Positions 43,381-53,998 of a stretch of 64,000 nucleotides of DNA are shown here, piece after piece (the stretch's first letter is position 1; each line of letters begins with the position of its first letter). The notes below the pieces were generated by a model. It made no database searches and was not told the origin of the DNA. It worked only from the letters and a program-made list of their open reading frames with translations. The DNA is from Adineta ricciae (taxonomy: Eukaryota; Rotifera; Eurotatoria; Adinetida; Adinetidae). The stretch spans positions 62,001 through 126,000 of the forward strand of contig CAJNOJ010000186.1 in NCBI GenBank assembly GCA_905250025.1. Direction: 5' to 3'. The position numbers were made by a program, and so were the translations under genes.

Positions 43381-44202
43381 CTAAACTGTATTGACCACTT
43401 CTTCGATAATTTCATCCAGTAGACCCTCAACACCCTTATTGAACTTTTGATTCGGAATCATTTTTTTCACCAACGATGTCGCGAAATTCTTCTGTTCATT
43501 GTTCACTAAGGCATAGACAATAATAACAACGAAGAGGTTCTCATCAATGATCGATGTCATCTTGAAAATGATATCGTCTGTTGTTTGCGAACAAGTTCGA
43601 TCTTTGTCGTATTTATCACCACTTCGTCGACAGTCTGCCAGAGTATACAAATTGTTTCGAATAAAGTCTTTAACTGCTGCTGGCATATCTTTCTTTACTA
43701 AACACTGTTCTAAACAATCTTCGCCACCATGCGAGAAGATTTCGGACAAGAAAAATTTCGTCGACATGACTTGGATATCGAAGTACTGCTGTAATCCGAG
43801 ACGTTTCTTGAATTTTTCATTCAGATCTGCTTGTGTCAGTGTCACAATTCGCTGCTCGACTGGTACACATGGAGTGATCGCTATACAAACAAAAGCATTA
43901 CATTGTGTCATACTGTTGCACGGCATGAACAACTTACTGATAGTGATTGTTAAAGCATGATTATGATCGTTTTCTCTAACGAATAATTCGATCGTTTTAC
44001 TCTTTAACATCATTTGGCACAGAGAATCGTTTGTGAGATCATTGAAGTGCTCATTATTGATCGAATACTGAATGGTATAATCTGTTGTATGGATTTGAAA
44101 TTCGGCTGAAACAGCTTTATAAATGTAATCTAGACTATCCGTTGTTGTTAGCAGGATCTTAGCTGTTTGATTATTTCTATGTACTAAAGCAATAACTTCC
44201 AT
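43381..44202 (-). CDS. PB1-like domain protein, copy B1
   Basis: Two exons, 43938-44202 and 43381-43880, around a 57-bp GT/AG intron that has no stop. Spliced length is 765 nt, 254 aa. The N-terminal 80 residues look like a PB1/ubiquitin-like fold (AKILLTTTDSLDYIYKAV, YTIQYSINNEHFNDLTNDSL, SKTIELFV). The C-terminal part is helical with a Cys-containing loop (CRRSGDKYDKDRTC) and an acidic end (LLDEIIEEVVNTV). No catalytic motif and no signal peptide. It is tail to tail with ART-TPR, so possibly a partner (speculative). The other copy has a 60-bp intron and the same 254-aa length, which confirms the splice. Confidence 0.68.
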   Translation of the reverse strand: MEVIALVHRNNQTAKILLTTTDSLDYIYKAVSAEFQIHTTDYTIQYSINNEHFNDLTNDSLCQMMLKSKTIELFVRENDHNHALTITISKLFMPCNSMTQCNAFVCIAITPCVPVEQRIVTLTQADLNEKFKKRLGLQQYFDIQVMSTKFFLSEIFSHGGEDCLEQCLVKKDMPAAVKDFIRNNLYTLADCRRSGDKYDKDRTCSQTTDDIIFKMTSIIDENLFVVIIVYALVNNEQKNFATSLVKKMIPNQKFNKGVEGLLDEIIEEVVNTV

Positions 44203-44986
44203 TGATCAAATGATGCGAGTCTGTTCCGCGAAAACAAATATGATGAAAAAGGACACACCCCAACATCGCTTTTTATACGAGCTGGAAAGTCGTACTCATT
44301 TCGTGTGGACTACATATTGTGCAAGAACAATTTAGCAAGTGTAGGTGTTTCATTTCTGAAAGACGTCACAAGAAAAAATATAATTAAAGTTTCGTTATAC
44401 GTTAGTCATTTTTACTTCACCGTGAAACAAGAACAAATTATTCCGAAACACGAATGAGCAACGTGTTTTGCGTAGTGTGAGTGTCGACATAAAACGAAAA
44501 ATATTCATACGCTTCAGCATGTTTCATGATTAGAAGTATGTTCGTAACTGTACACGTTTGAGTTAATGAGCTCATAAGATAATTCGAATCATACTGTGCT
44601 TCTAAAGTACAAGTTTGTACGCCATAGAATGTGTCACGATCAATCAAATTCAGATCGTTAATATTTCGTTGATAATGATTCTTTTTCGTGTCCTGTTGAT
44701 CTCTTAGTAACATTAGAAACAAAATCGGATTGTCAAAACAACAGCTTTTTTTCCAACTTGTAATTATTTAAATCTCCCAACTACCATTGAAAAGGCAATA
44801 CTCAAAATTCTGTTTTCATAGAAACTTCTTTGGCAGCAGGAGTATTTACGAGGCGGCTTGGTATATTCCGTCATAAAGGCAATGTTTTCCTAGGAAGAAG
44901 AAGAAAAAGCAACACCAAAATGTCATTGCTTTTTTACAAAGAAGTAAAAATTTGTTTCTTGTATAATCATAAAACATTGAGTAACG
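44203..44986. other. Intergenic with a decaying minus-strand ORF
   Basis: Minus-strand frame 44438-44722 (94 codons; TNILLIMKHAEAYEYFSFYV) is protein-like, but the equivalent frame near 51960-52220 has an internal stop after LEA. It is likely a relic. No other feature. Confidence 0.4.
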
Positions 44987-45349
44987 ATGTGTTGTTGCCA
45001 TTGCTCGTGTCTCTATCGAAACTTACCATTTCTTCATGGTTTAACTGGTTTCCTCGAAATGATTCTTGGTATAATCCGCCTCGCCATTTTCTTTTCATCC
45101 AACCCGCGAAAACAGTACACAGCCAAGTACAATGCTGCGTTCATTGTCGATTGGATTAGTTCTATTGTTCCAACATTAGTTGGTTTATTTACTGCTCTAA
45201 TCATTCTTCTGATTCTATTCAAACTTCTTGCCGCGTGCTGCAGAGCTGCTACCGATAGCAATAGTGGAAGTAGTAGTAAAGGTTTAGTACGTAAACTACT
45301 TCAGAGCAAAAGTATTCGCCGTTTTCTTGTCATGGATTGTAATTGCCCG
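44987..45349 (+). CDS. Membrane PARP-like gene, 5' fragment (haplotype B1)
   Basis: The first 121 codons match those of the complete gene at 52492 (MCCCHCSCLYRN, TALIILLILFKLLAACCRA). The frame meets the N at 45350, after which it reads by chance into the secreted-protein tail, producing a chimeric 260-codon frame that is not real. The missing 3' half of this allele is probably 59716-60303, with 360 bp (equivalent to 52855-53214) unsequenced between them. Confidence 0.8.
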
Positions 45350-45350
45350 N
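45350..45350. other. Single-N contig join making a chimeric ORF
   Basis: Left side: PARP-like gene codon 121. Right side: codons for the C-terminal part of the secreted protein, equivalent to 37734 and 37956. Confidence 0.92.
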
Positions 45351-45769
45351 TACGTTTCGAAATCGGTGGAAGTGATGTGGATTCTGCTTGGCAAGCGGCA
45401 CAAAGACTTTTAGAACCTACAAAATTTACCTTCGAAAACATTTCAATTCAATTTGCATTACCTTCTGTGCAATTTTCATGTAGCAATCAATTGGGATGGT
45501 CAATTAGCCGTGCAAATAATCGTCTTAATATCGACTATGTTCTATATACATCCACTGTAGAACAAACTATCAAACTTGATGCATTAGCTGAAGCAGTAGG
45601 TATAGTTGCAGTGAAACTCTCTTCTACTAAGAATGACATATTGGTTCAACCGATTACTATTTCGCAAAACTCAATGCTTTATGCTAAATGGGATGATTTG
45701 TGTCTGACGATTCCGTTCAAACCAATGAATGTATCAACGCTACGGAAACTTCCGAAATTTTCTTGTTGA
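45351..45769 (+). CDS. Secreted protein, 3' fragment (haplotype B2)
   Basis: The last 139 codons of the gene at 36119-38374, here starting at the contig edge (RFEIGGSDVDSAWQAAQ) and ending at the same stop (TLRKLPKFSC). Its first 148 bp equal 37734-37881, so it continues the contig 36503-37881 rather than following 45349. Confidence 0.82.
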
Positions 45770-45869
45770 GAAATCTATGATTTGAAATAAAAACTGGCAG
45801 CATTATCGAAAGTGACTTCTTCAGTCTTATCAATCTCAGTCCGATTTAGCGAAACATTTCATAGTAATT

Positions 45870-46775
45870 ACATAAGCTTTCTATCTTATTTGAAAACGAC
45901 AAGTTCTTCTTTGTTGCAAACACCGAACGGAGACAATTGAACAAACTTTTGAAGAATTTGAGGAACTCTATCGACAGGAAAAGCATATCCAAAGAAAAAC
46001 GCTGACCTTTTGCGTTAATACATCGCAAACTAAATTGTATTTCACAGATTAATTCAAATACAACCAATTGGCTCTCTTCAATCGTATACGACGAAATGGC
46101 TTAGCAGTATAAACACTTCTACAAGTTATTTTCTTTCTCTTAGATCACCGTCATTGAATGATATATGCCAATGTTTTCAATACTCTTCTCCTAAATTGAT
46201 TTCAATGATTTTTTGGAAGACTTTCAAAGAAAATCCTATATTAATCAATACACTCGGAAATTGCAACATTCCGTAGACGCGATATTATTTTCTACTTGAA
46301 AAAACAAAACAGAGAAGAAACTCAGACTCTTAAGACTCTTTTCTCATCCGTGTGACTATGGAGGACATCCATTCCGAACTAAACAGCAATTTCGTCTGTG
46401 GTCTAACTGCAATCAACGATGGAGTCGAGATATATTCCCTCGCTCGGCTAGACCCACGGTTTTCAGATGTACCCGAAAATGAACATTGCATAGCAAAAGA
46501 GAAAATATTGATTTAAAAATGATACATAGGTGTCTTTATCTATGAGGTGATGCATCTATATTATCTGTGTTTGATAAATGACGCCGAACATGAGGATGAA
46601 ATGGATGCGCAGCCTTTATACTTGTATCCAGTATGTTTACGAAAAATGTTCTCCTTGTTTGGCGTATAATGAAGGAAAAGTTCTATGTCGAACGTATGTA
46701 CACTATTTCGTTTTGAATACGGAGCTGATTGGTATGAAAATCGGTTAAAAATTATAGTCTACGTTAAAAAATAAA
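45870..46775 (+). pseudogene. Archaemetzincin relic, copy B2
   Basis: Equivalent of 38480-39325. Here VTMEDIHSELNSNFVCGLTA and IYSLARLDPRF are slightly closer to the family consensus, but the last segment has a 2-nt deletion (GTATGTACACTATT) that changes frame relative to B1. No HExxH motif. Confidence 0.5.
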
Positions 46776-47207
46776 CATGATGACTTTGTATCGACGTTTG
46801 CTACCAGCGACAACTGGAAGAGACACTCCAAAAACATTTGCTCTATATCATATATCCAAGATAACATATGGTCACTGGCAGTAGAAGAATATTCTGTTAA
46901 TACTTTTTTTAAATATTTGTTTCAGTCAAACGCTGCTTGTTGACTTTTGTACGTTTCATTCAGTACATCGAATGTATTCACTTCAATAAATGTCATAATG
47001 ATTTTTAATCGCCAATAACAGATACGCGAGCTGTCTCTCGTCAAAGACTGTTTATTTTAAAAAAACGAATGATAGAAGTGGTACTTAAAGCGCGTTTTAC
47101 TTCAAAACACATAAAAAAACGAACAGTGCGTTAAGTTACGCTGTAAATGTTTCATTCGAACATACGTTTGAATCAAAAAGATTTTGCTGTTCAAAATGTC
47201 TGTTTTA
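46776..47207. other. Intergenic
   Basis: No gene seen. Contains a short insertion relative to the other copy (around 46825-46870). Confidence 0.4.
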
Positions 47208-47990
47208 TTAGTATTTGACAGCTATCTCACGAGGATTGCACATCTTTTCGACCTCAACCTGATCCTTTACAAATTTATATATGCATGGAATGCATGAGAT
47301 TGCAATAAGCAAATATGCATACCAAAGAATGCACCAAACAAAAGTGTACCAATACACACCAGGATGACAATAGTTAGGACTTTGAGCATCATCAAATTGA
47401 ACTCGATTTTTCACACTATATACCCATACAGATCCAGCAATATACCATGCAAAAGTGCAGATAGTGCCAATACCAGCCCACACAATCATTGAAAGTTTCC
47501 GTTGTTTATAAATGTCGGCTTTTGGCTTTTTTCGTTGGACGAACGTTATAATTACCATTGTAATAAGTAAGCATATATTTTCGACAATACATTCCACGCC
47601 TAATACCATTAGAAAGCGAGGTATCCATTCCTGGACTTGACATTGTGATCGATACACAATACCCATAATTAAAGGAGGGATAGCGAAAAGAATACTTTTT
47701 ACAACCATTATGATGAAAGGGATACGAATATCATCCTTGCTATCTAATATGCCCCAATTTGGATCGTAACCAGGGCTAAAAATTTTGAATTAATTATTGG
47801 TAAACTTACAGAAGATTGTATTATACGCTGCAAGAAATAATACAGAAACTTACTTCTTCACTATTATTTCACGTTCACGAGGCCTAGGTAGTGCAGACAA
47901 CGTGGTAAGATTGAGATAAAAGGGAAGACGTTCTTGAGCTTGTTGAGCATGTGTTCTATGGTTCTTCTCAGATGCTACGGATGCCGCCAT
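47208..47990 (-). CDS. TMEM272-like four-TM protein, copy B2
   Basis: Exons 47854-47990 and 47208-47775 give 234 aa, exactly the length of copy B1. The membrane segments are nearly identical; differences sit in the cytosolic tail (KFVKDQVEVEKM versus KSEKNLVESEQM) and in the residues just after the splice (DSKDDIRIPFIIM). Confidence 0.7.
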
Positions 47991-48224
47991 CGTCTACTAT
48001 AGTTAAATATATATTTTTATCAATGTAAGCACAACAGAAACGGTCGAAAAATATATAAAATAACTACATAGTTCTTCTTCGTTCTGTTTCTTCCGAGATT
48101 TGCGAATCATACGTTTATATATCAGCCAAACAAGTAAAAGAAAAAAAACTTTCTCAAAGCAAACGGCTCACCGAATTGCTTATGTCAACATTTCATACAA
48201 AGATTTCAAAATAAGTAATCGATG
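47991..48224. promoter_or_regulatory. Bidirectional promoter TMEM272-like / ART-TPR, copy B2
   Basis: Conserves the rightward TATA-like TTTATATATCAG (about 48114-48125) and the leftward ATATATAAAATAA (about 48051-48063). Confidence 0.48.
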
Positions 48225-50618
48225 ATGGGAAGCAAAGGGTCGCATGAAAAGGAGAAAATTACTATTGCAAAAAGTACCCGTAACTTCAACCAGCACACTC
48301 ATTTCCGACCTATTGGTGATACAGACATTGCAACTGCAAGACCTGTTTATGTAAGAAAAAAGGATTCGATTAAAATAATCTGGTTGGATTCACGCAGCGT
48401 TCCTCGAGATGATATTATTGATACACAACTTACGAGACAAGCTCTCAGTAACGCTATAAAAAACGCGGTGTTAACGTGTTACTCCGATCGAACTTCTTGC
48501 ATCAAATATCTACGACAACAAGAAAATACGGCTGGAATTCTATTTCTTGTCGTTTCTGGAAATGATGCTTTGGATTTATTTCATGATTTGAATGACGATC
48601 TCTACCGATGTATCGATTCAATTTTCATCTTCTGTTTGTCAAAGAACGTTCACGAAGCGCAATTACTCTATCAGAAAAAAGTGGCTGGCGTCTACACAGA
48701 ACACAAGGAACTCCTACAATCCATTCAAGCGCAAGCAGTTCAAATAAACCAACAAGATCTTATCATGAAGTATTATTCAGAAACACAGAAGACTGCTCGT
48801 ATTATCCCTAGTTATGCTAAAGGTGAATTTGTATGGATTCGTGCGTTGAAAGAGGCCTGTTTACAAGTGGAAAAAACCGATAGAATCATGAAAAAGATGT
48901 ACGATCGCTTTCGTCTTCTCTATCGACATGATGCAAATGAGTTAAAAAAGATCAAAGATTTTGAAGACACATATTGCCCAGACAACGCAATTGCGTGGTA
49001 TACTAAAGATTCTTTCCTTTACCGTATCATTAATCAAGGCCTGCGAACACAAAACACGGATGAACTTCTAATGTTTTCGCCATACATCGCAGATCTATGT
49101 CATGCTTTACGGGCGTTAAAAGCAAAAACTGGCAGAGCAATGATATTCTTTCGGGGAAGCGTCTTATCCAAAGCAGCAGTAAATGAATTTCAAGGCAATA
49201 TAGGATCATTGCTGTCAATCAATTCATTTTTTTCTGCTACTCGCCAGCGAGACGTGGCGAAGGTGTTCGCAAGTTGTGACGATGCAAATGGAAGTTCATC
49301 ATTGGTCTCAGTTTTATTCGAGATCGAAGTTCAAGAAAACACACAATCATTTTTCGCCGATATCTCTGCATTCAGTTTAATCAAAGATGAAGAAGAAGTT
49401 CTTTTCGATTTGAACTCAGTTTTCACAATACACGATGTAACCTACTGTGATACTGATAAATGTTGGATTATTCATTTGATTGCCGACGAAGAAACATATG
49501 TTAAATACGACCATATTTACACGGAACTATGTGAAGAATTCCATTTAAGTGCAATCCCGACATTCACTGTTGGATTTTGTTTAATTTTGATAGGTGATAC
49601 ACGAGAGGCCTATCGTTATGCCAATTCTCTTCCTTTGTCATACAACTCGATGTCGGCATTCACTTTGCTGTTTGTTGTGACATGCATTATTGAGTGTGAT
49701 TATGCCAGAGCAATCAAAGTTTTGGAGAATATATGTACAGCATGTCATAATAGTAAGTTTTATGAGGTAAATGAAGGCTGGACGAATGCAGCGTGTTGGA
49801 TTGCAGATATTTTAATTAATCTTGGAGAGTATAACTTAGCGAAACAATACATTGACTCAGTTGTTAGATATTACCAAACAATCAAAGGAGCAATACTTTC
49901 ATATGAACAGCCAATGTCTCTCGAGTTTTTAGAAAGACTTGGAAGAGCCCTACAAAATGAAGATGATATAAGCGTAAGCTATTTAGTTTTCAAAGCCTTT
50001 AGTCCAGAGGAAATTTCGAAAATACGACGAGCCGTCATTCTTCCAAGTTTACTAACGCGTCTAGCTCGCTCATACGTTAATGCAGATGAATTACAGAAAG
50101 CAGTTAGCTATTTGCAACAAGCTGAAGTCGAAGGCGAACTGTTGCTTTCAGAGCGCTCAAGCGTGAGACTAGAAATCTACATTATTTATGCATGTATCAA
50201 TCTGCACGTTGAAAAGTTCGATCAATGTTCATTGTACTTGAATCAAGCCGAAAGAATTGCTCGTATGAATCTATCTCGATCTGCTCCAAGCTCTTTAGGT
50301 TGTGTATTCCTTATACGTGAACTACTATTGATTTTACAGGAAGATACATCATCGCCATCTTTTTTACCATCGGCTCGTATTGCTTTCTTAAGAACACAAA
50401 ACTATATCGATGTTCCCAAAGTGATGTTTGTTCTAGGAAACTTATGCAAAATTCATCGTAATTATCGAAAGAAGTTACATCCATCCGTGTATGAAAAATT
50501 GGCACAACTAGTTAAAGAAGCATTTGAAATTTGTCGATTTGAAATGATTTTAGAAGGCAAAAGTCCCGAGAATATATATCGTCCAATACAAAATTATGTC
50601 AAACAACTAGATAATTAG
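48225..50618 (+). CDS. ART-TPR protein, second family, copy B2
   Basis: Intronless. Two ATGs in tandem at 48222/48225; the second matches the start of copy B1. The triad is intact (IFFRGSVL; FFSATRQ; DEEEVLF). A CAG-to-TAG change ends the protein at QLDN, 17 residues earlier than in copy B1, removing only a low-complexity tail. Most substitutions lie in the helical repeat region (genomic 49540-49980). AATAAA is at 50713-50718. Confidence 0.86.
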   Translation: MGSKGSHEKEKITIAKSTRNFNQHTHFRPIGDTDIATARPVYVRKKDSIKIIWLDSRSVPRDDIIDTQLTRQALSNAIKNAVLTCYSDRTSCIKYLRQQENTAGILFLVVSGNDALDLFHDLNDDLYRCIDSIFIFCLSKNVHEAQLLYQKKVAGVYTEHKELLQSIQAQAVQINQQDLIMKYYSETQKTARIIPSYAKGEFVWIRALKEACLQVEKTDRIMKKMYDRFRLLYRHDANELKKIKDFEDTYCPDNAIAWYTKDSFLYRIINQGLRTQNTDELLMFSPYIADLCHALRALKAKTGRAMIFFRGSVLSKAAVNEFQGNIGSLLSINSFFSATRQRDVAKVFASCDDANGSSSLVSVLFEIEVQENTQSFFADISAFSLIKDEEEVLFDLNSVFTIHDVTYCDTDKCWIIHLIADEETYVKYDHIYTELCEEFHLSAIPTFTVGFCLILIGDTREAYRYANSLPLSYNSMSAFTLLFVVTCIIECDYARAIKVLENICTACHNSKFYEVNEGWTNAACWIADILINLGEYNLAKQYIDSVVRYYQTIKGAILSYEQPMSLEFLERLGRALQNEDDISVSYLVFKAFSPEEISKIRRAVILPSLLTRLARSYVNADELQKAVSYLQQAEVEGELLLSERSSVRLEIYIIYACINLHVEKFDQCSLYLNQAERIARMNLSRSAPSSLGCVFLIRELLLILQEDTSSPSFLPSARIAFLRTQNYIDVPKVMFVLGNLCKIHRNYRKKLHPSVYEKLAQLVKEAFEICRFEMILEGKSPENIYRPIQNYVKQLDN

Positions 50619-50875
50619 CAGAATAATTCAATTTCAACGAACATACAAACAATGAAAATTCAATCCTAGATCAAAACTCGATGTTTTATTATTTGAAAAA
50701 GTTTCAACATTGAATAAAATTCAATCAAATATTTTCCTGCAGACCAGTAGTGAAAGATTTTTATGCTTGACAGAATGTCAAATCTATCATATTGATATGT
50801 AGCTCATATGATGAGAATGTGAATCACAGTTTCCAATACATGCGCGCACAGCAAACACCATTGATTCGAGAAATC

Positions 50876-51700
50876 CTAAACTGTATTGACCACTTCTTCG
50901 ATAATTTCATCTAGTAGACTTTCGACACCCTTATTGAACTTTTGATTTGGAATCATTTTTTTCATCAACGATGTCGCGAAATTCTTCTGTTCATTGTTCA
51001 CTAACGCATAGACAATAATGACAATGAAGAGGTTCTCATCAATGATCGATGTCATCTTGAAAATGATATCGTCTGTTGTTTGCGAACAAGTTCGATCTTT
51101 GTCATATTTATCACCACTTCGTCGACAGTCTGCCAGAGTATGCAAATTGTTTCGAATAAAGTCTTTAACTGCTGCTGGCATATCGTTCTTTACTAAATAT
51201 TGTTCTAAACAATCTTCACTGCCGTGAGAAAAGATTTCGGACAAGAAAAATTTCGTTGACATGACTTGGATATCGAAATACTGCTGTAATCCGAGACGTT
51301 TCTTGAATTTTTCATTCAGATCTGCTTGTGTCAGTGTCACAATTCGCTGCTCGACTGGTACACATGGAGTGATCGCTATACAAACAAAAGCATTACATTC
51401 TGTCATAACTGTGCTGCATGGAATGAACAACTTACTGATAGTGATTGTTAAAGCATGATTATGATCGTTTTCTTTAACGAATAATTCGATCGTTTTACTC
51501 TTTAACATCATTTGACACAGAGAATCGTTTGTTAGATCATTGAAGTGCCCGTTATTGATTGAATACTGAATGGTATAATCTGTTGAATGGATTTGAAATT
51601 CGGCTGATACAGCTTTATAAATGTAGTCTAGACTATCTGTTGTTGTCAACAGGATCTTAGCTGTTCGATTGTTTCTATGTACTAAAGCAATAACTTCCAT
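50876..51700 (-). CDS. PB1-like domain protein, copy B2
   Basis: Exons 51436-51700 and 50876-51375 with a 60-bp intron, 254 aa after splicing. The intron differs by a 3-nt insertion from copy B1, so unspliced reading stays open in both and would wrongly add about 20 residues. The C-terminal half is nearly unchanged. Confidence 0.68.
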   Translation of the reverse strand: MEVIALVHRNNRTAKILLTTTDSLDYIYKAVSAEFQIHSTDYTIQYSINNGHFNDLTNDSLCQMMLKSKTIELFVKENDHNHALTITISKLFIPCSTVMTECNAFVCIAITPCVPVEQRIVTLTQADLNEKFKKRLGLQQYFDIQVMSTKFFLSEIFSHGSEDCLEQYLVKNDMPAAVKDFIRNNLHTLADCRRSGDKYDKDRTCSQTTDDIIFKMTSIIDENLFIVIIVYALVNNEQKNFATSLMKKMIPNQKFNKGVESLLDEIIEEVVNTV

Positions 51701-52491
51701 TGATCAAATGATGCGAGTCTGTTTCGTGAAAACAAATATAATGAAGATGGACACACCATAACATCAGTTTTATATGAGCTGGAAAGTCGTACTCATTTCG
51801 TGTGGACTACATATTGTGCAAGAACAATTTAACAAGTGTAGGTGTTTCATTTCTGAAAGACGTCACAAGAAAAAATATAATTAAAGTTTCGTTATACGTA
51901 ATGTACACGTTAGTCATTTTTACTTCACCGTGAAACAAGAACAAATTATTCCGAAATACAAATGAGCGACGCGTTTTGCGTAGTGTGAGTGTCGACATAA
52001 AACGAAAAATATTCATACGCTTCAGCATGTTTTATAATTAGAAGTATGTTCGTAACTGTACTTTTGAGTTAATGAGTTCATAAGATAATTCGAATCATAC
52101 TATGCTTCTAACGTACAAGTCTGTAAGACAAAGAATATGTCAGGAACAAACAAATTCAGATCGTTAACATTTCGTTGATAATGATTCTTTTTCGTGTTCT
52201 GTTGCTCACTTAGAAACATTGAAAACAAAATCGGACTGTCAATACAACAGATTTTTTTCCAACTTGTAATTACTTAAATCTCCCAACTACCATTCAAAAG
52301 GCAATACTCAAAATTCCATTTTCATAGAAACCTTGTTGGCAACAGGAGTATTTACGAGGCGGCTTGGTAAATTCTGTCGTAAAGGCACTGTTTTCCTAGG
52401 AAGAAGGAGAAAAAGCAACACTAAAATGTCATTGCTTTTTTACAAAGAAGTAAAAAGTTGTTTTTGCATAATCATAAAACATTAAGTAAAG
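51701..52491. other. Intergenic, with the broken equivalent of the 44438-44722 ORF
   Basis: The minus-strand frame near 52220-51960 begins MFLSEQQNTKKNHYQRN but stops after about 45 codons. No other feature. Confidence 0.4.
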
Positions 52492-53802
52492 ATGTGTTGT
52501 TGCCATTGCTCATGTCTCTATCGAAATTTACCATTTCTTCATGGTTTAACTGGTTTCCTCGAAATGATTCTTGGTATAATCCGCCTCGCCATTTTCTTTT
52601 CATCCAACCCGCGAAAACAGTACACAGCCAAATACAATGCTGCGTTCATTGTCGATTGGATTAGTTCTATTGTTCCAACATTAGTTGGTTTATTTACTGC
52701 TCTAATCATTCTTCTGATTCTACTCAAACTTCTTGCTGCGTGCTGCAGAGCTGCTAGCGATAGCAATAGTGGAAGTAGTAGTAAAGGTTTAGTACGTAAA
52801 CTACTTCAGAGCAAAAGTATTCGCCGTTTTCTTGTCATGGATTGTAATTGCCCGTGGTACAAATCAAGACCTCGACGTCGTTTTCAAATTCGCTTCCTCC
52901 TGCTCTTCATTTTTTTCATTCTACGTATCACCGCCATTGGACTGTATGCTACAGCTCCTTCGACCGATGACGGCGCAGTGCTTGCCGTAGTATGTGCATT
53001 TTCATTGATCTTTATATTTAATACGCTATGTTTGGATTTTTATCGATATTGGGTTTGGTGGCATTATACGCCACAACGTGATACTCGCTGCCATTTAAAG
53101 TCAAGCAAACACGAAAGATTTATACCTTATCATATGATGGGCTTTTACCGTGATGCTCAGACATTCGGAGATCGCCCATGTACTAGTACTCCATGTCATA
53201 AGAGAACACTCGATCATATTGCCGTTTTTCATTCGCTTGATTTTGAACCACTACCACGCTGGAGGGATATCGAGAAACCGCCCCTTGATGGTCCACCACA
53301 AAGTAAAATACCCTGTATCAAATCGAAAGAACTAGATAATCAACCACATTATATTGGATTTCATACCACCGATCCAGATGCTGCTGTTTCCATTGCGCAC
53401 AGTGATTTTCGGACAGGTACTTGCGGATGGATTGGCGCTGGTGCATACTTTGCCCGGTCAGTTCAAGCCACTTGGAGAAAAGCTAAAAGTGATGGTGGTG
53501 CTCATATTATCGCTGAAATTAGAATGGGTAGAGTCTTTGAAGTGGAACGCGACGTCATAACGAAAGGTCACTCAAGATTCGATCCGCAAATCTATGACTA
53601 TGCTCATCATTCCAAATGGCATGCTGATTATGATACATGTTACATGCTCCAGGATCCGTCGAGTGGGGATGAATTCGCTATAAAAGATCCTGCTAAGCAA
53701 ATTGTCAAATGGGTTGTAGTTGTTGAACCAGATTTCGATCCCAAGGTGGAAAAATATGGACTTTTGGATGAATTTGAACTGACGAGGTGTGGATGTATTT
53801 AA
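52492..53802 (+). CDS. Membrane-anchored PARP-like ADP-ribosyltransferase (H-Y-E), complete
   Basis: Intronless, 436 aa. The N-terminus is Cys-rich (MCCCHCSC, possible palmitoylation or metal site). Four hydrophobic segments follow at about aa 17-37, 55-84, 130-152 and 160-182, with a Ser/Gly linker between the second and third. The C-terminal half (about aa 245-425) is a PARP-type ART fold: His291 (IGFHTTD), Tyr319 (GAGAYFARS) and Glu394 (SGDEFAIKDP), the H-Y-E triad, plus IVKWVVVVE as the last core strand. It would consume NAD+ and modify targets at a membrane surface; substrate unknown. H-Y-E separates it from the R-S-ExE ART-TPR proteins nearby. Poly(A) signal AATAAA at 53877-53882. Confidence 0.82.
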   Translation: MCCCHCSCLYRNLPFLHGLTGFLEMILGIIRLAIFFSSNPRKQYTAKYNAAFIVDWISSIVPTLVGLFTALIILLILLKLLAACCRAASDSNSGSSSKGLVRKLLQSKSIRRFLVMDCNCPWYKSRPRRRFQIRFLLLFIFFILRITAIGLYATAPSTDDGAVLAVVCAFSLIFIFNTLCLDFYRYWVWWHYTPQRDTRCHLKSSKHERFIPYHMMGFYRDAQTFGDRPCTSTPCHKRTLDHIAVFHSLDFEPLPRWRDIEKPPLDGPPQSKIPCIKSKELDNQPHYIGFHTTDPDAAVSIAHSDFRTGTCGWIGAGAYFARSVQATWRKAKSDGGAHIIAEIRMGRVFEVERDVITKGHSRFDPQIYDYAHHSKWHADYDTCYMLQDPSSGDEFAIKDPAKQIVKWVVVVEPDFDPKVEKYGLLDEFELTRCGCI

Positions 53803-53998
53803 AGGTGAAAATAAGAACCCTATTTGTCACCGTACTCAATACTTTGAACAGTGTGAGAATGCGATTTTTGTTGAATAATAAATTTAGAAAGAATGCTCTA
53901 TCGCTCTACCTTTCATGATTCCATAGCTAAGACAAAAAAAAAGAACAAAGTGGGCGAATAAAGTTATGAAGCAAACAGTTCAAGTATTTCAAGATCAT

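Larger units (their letters stand above)
37883..45349. repeat. Segmental copy B1 (37956-45349 homologous to 45351-52854)
   Basis: Gene order is the same in both: tail of the secreted protein, archaemetzincin relic, TMEM272-like, ART-TPR, PB1-like, start of the PARP-like gene. It is flanked by single Ns on both sides, that is, it is one contig. Confidence 0.9.
45351..52854. repeat. Segmental copy B2 (homologous to 37956-45349)
   Basis: Same gene order as B1, with a few percent divergence and small indels, for example an insertion of about 40 bp near 46825-46870. Confidence 0.9.
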
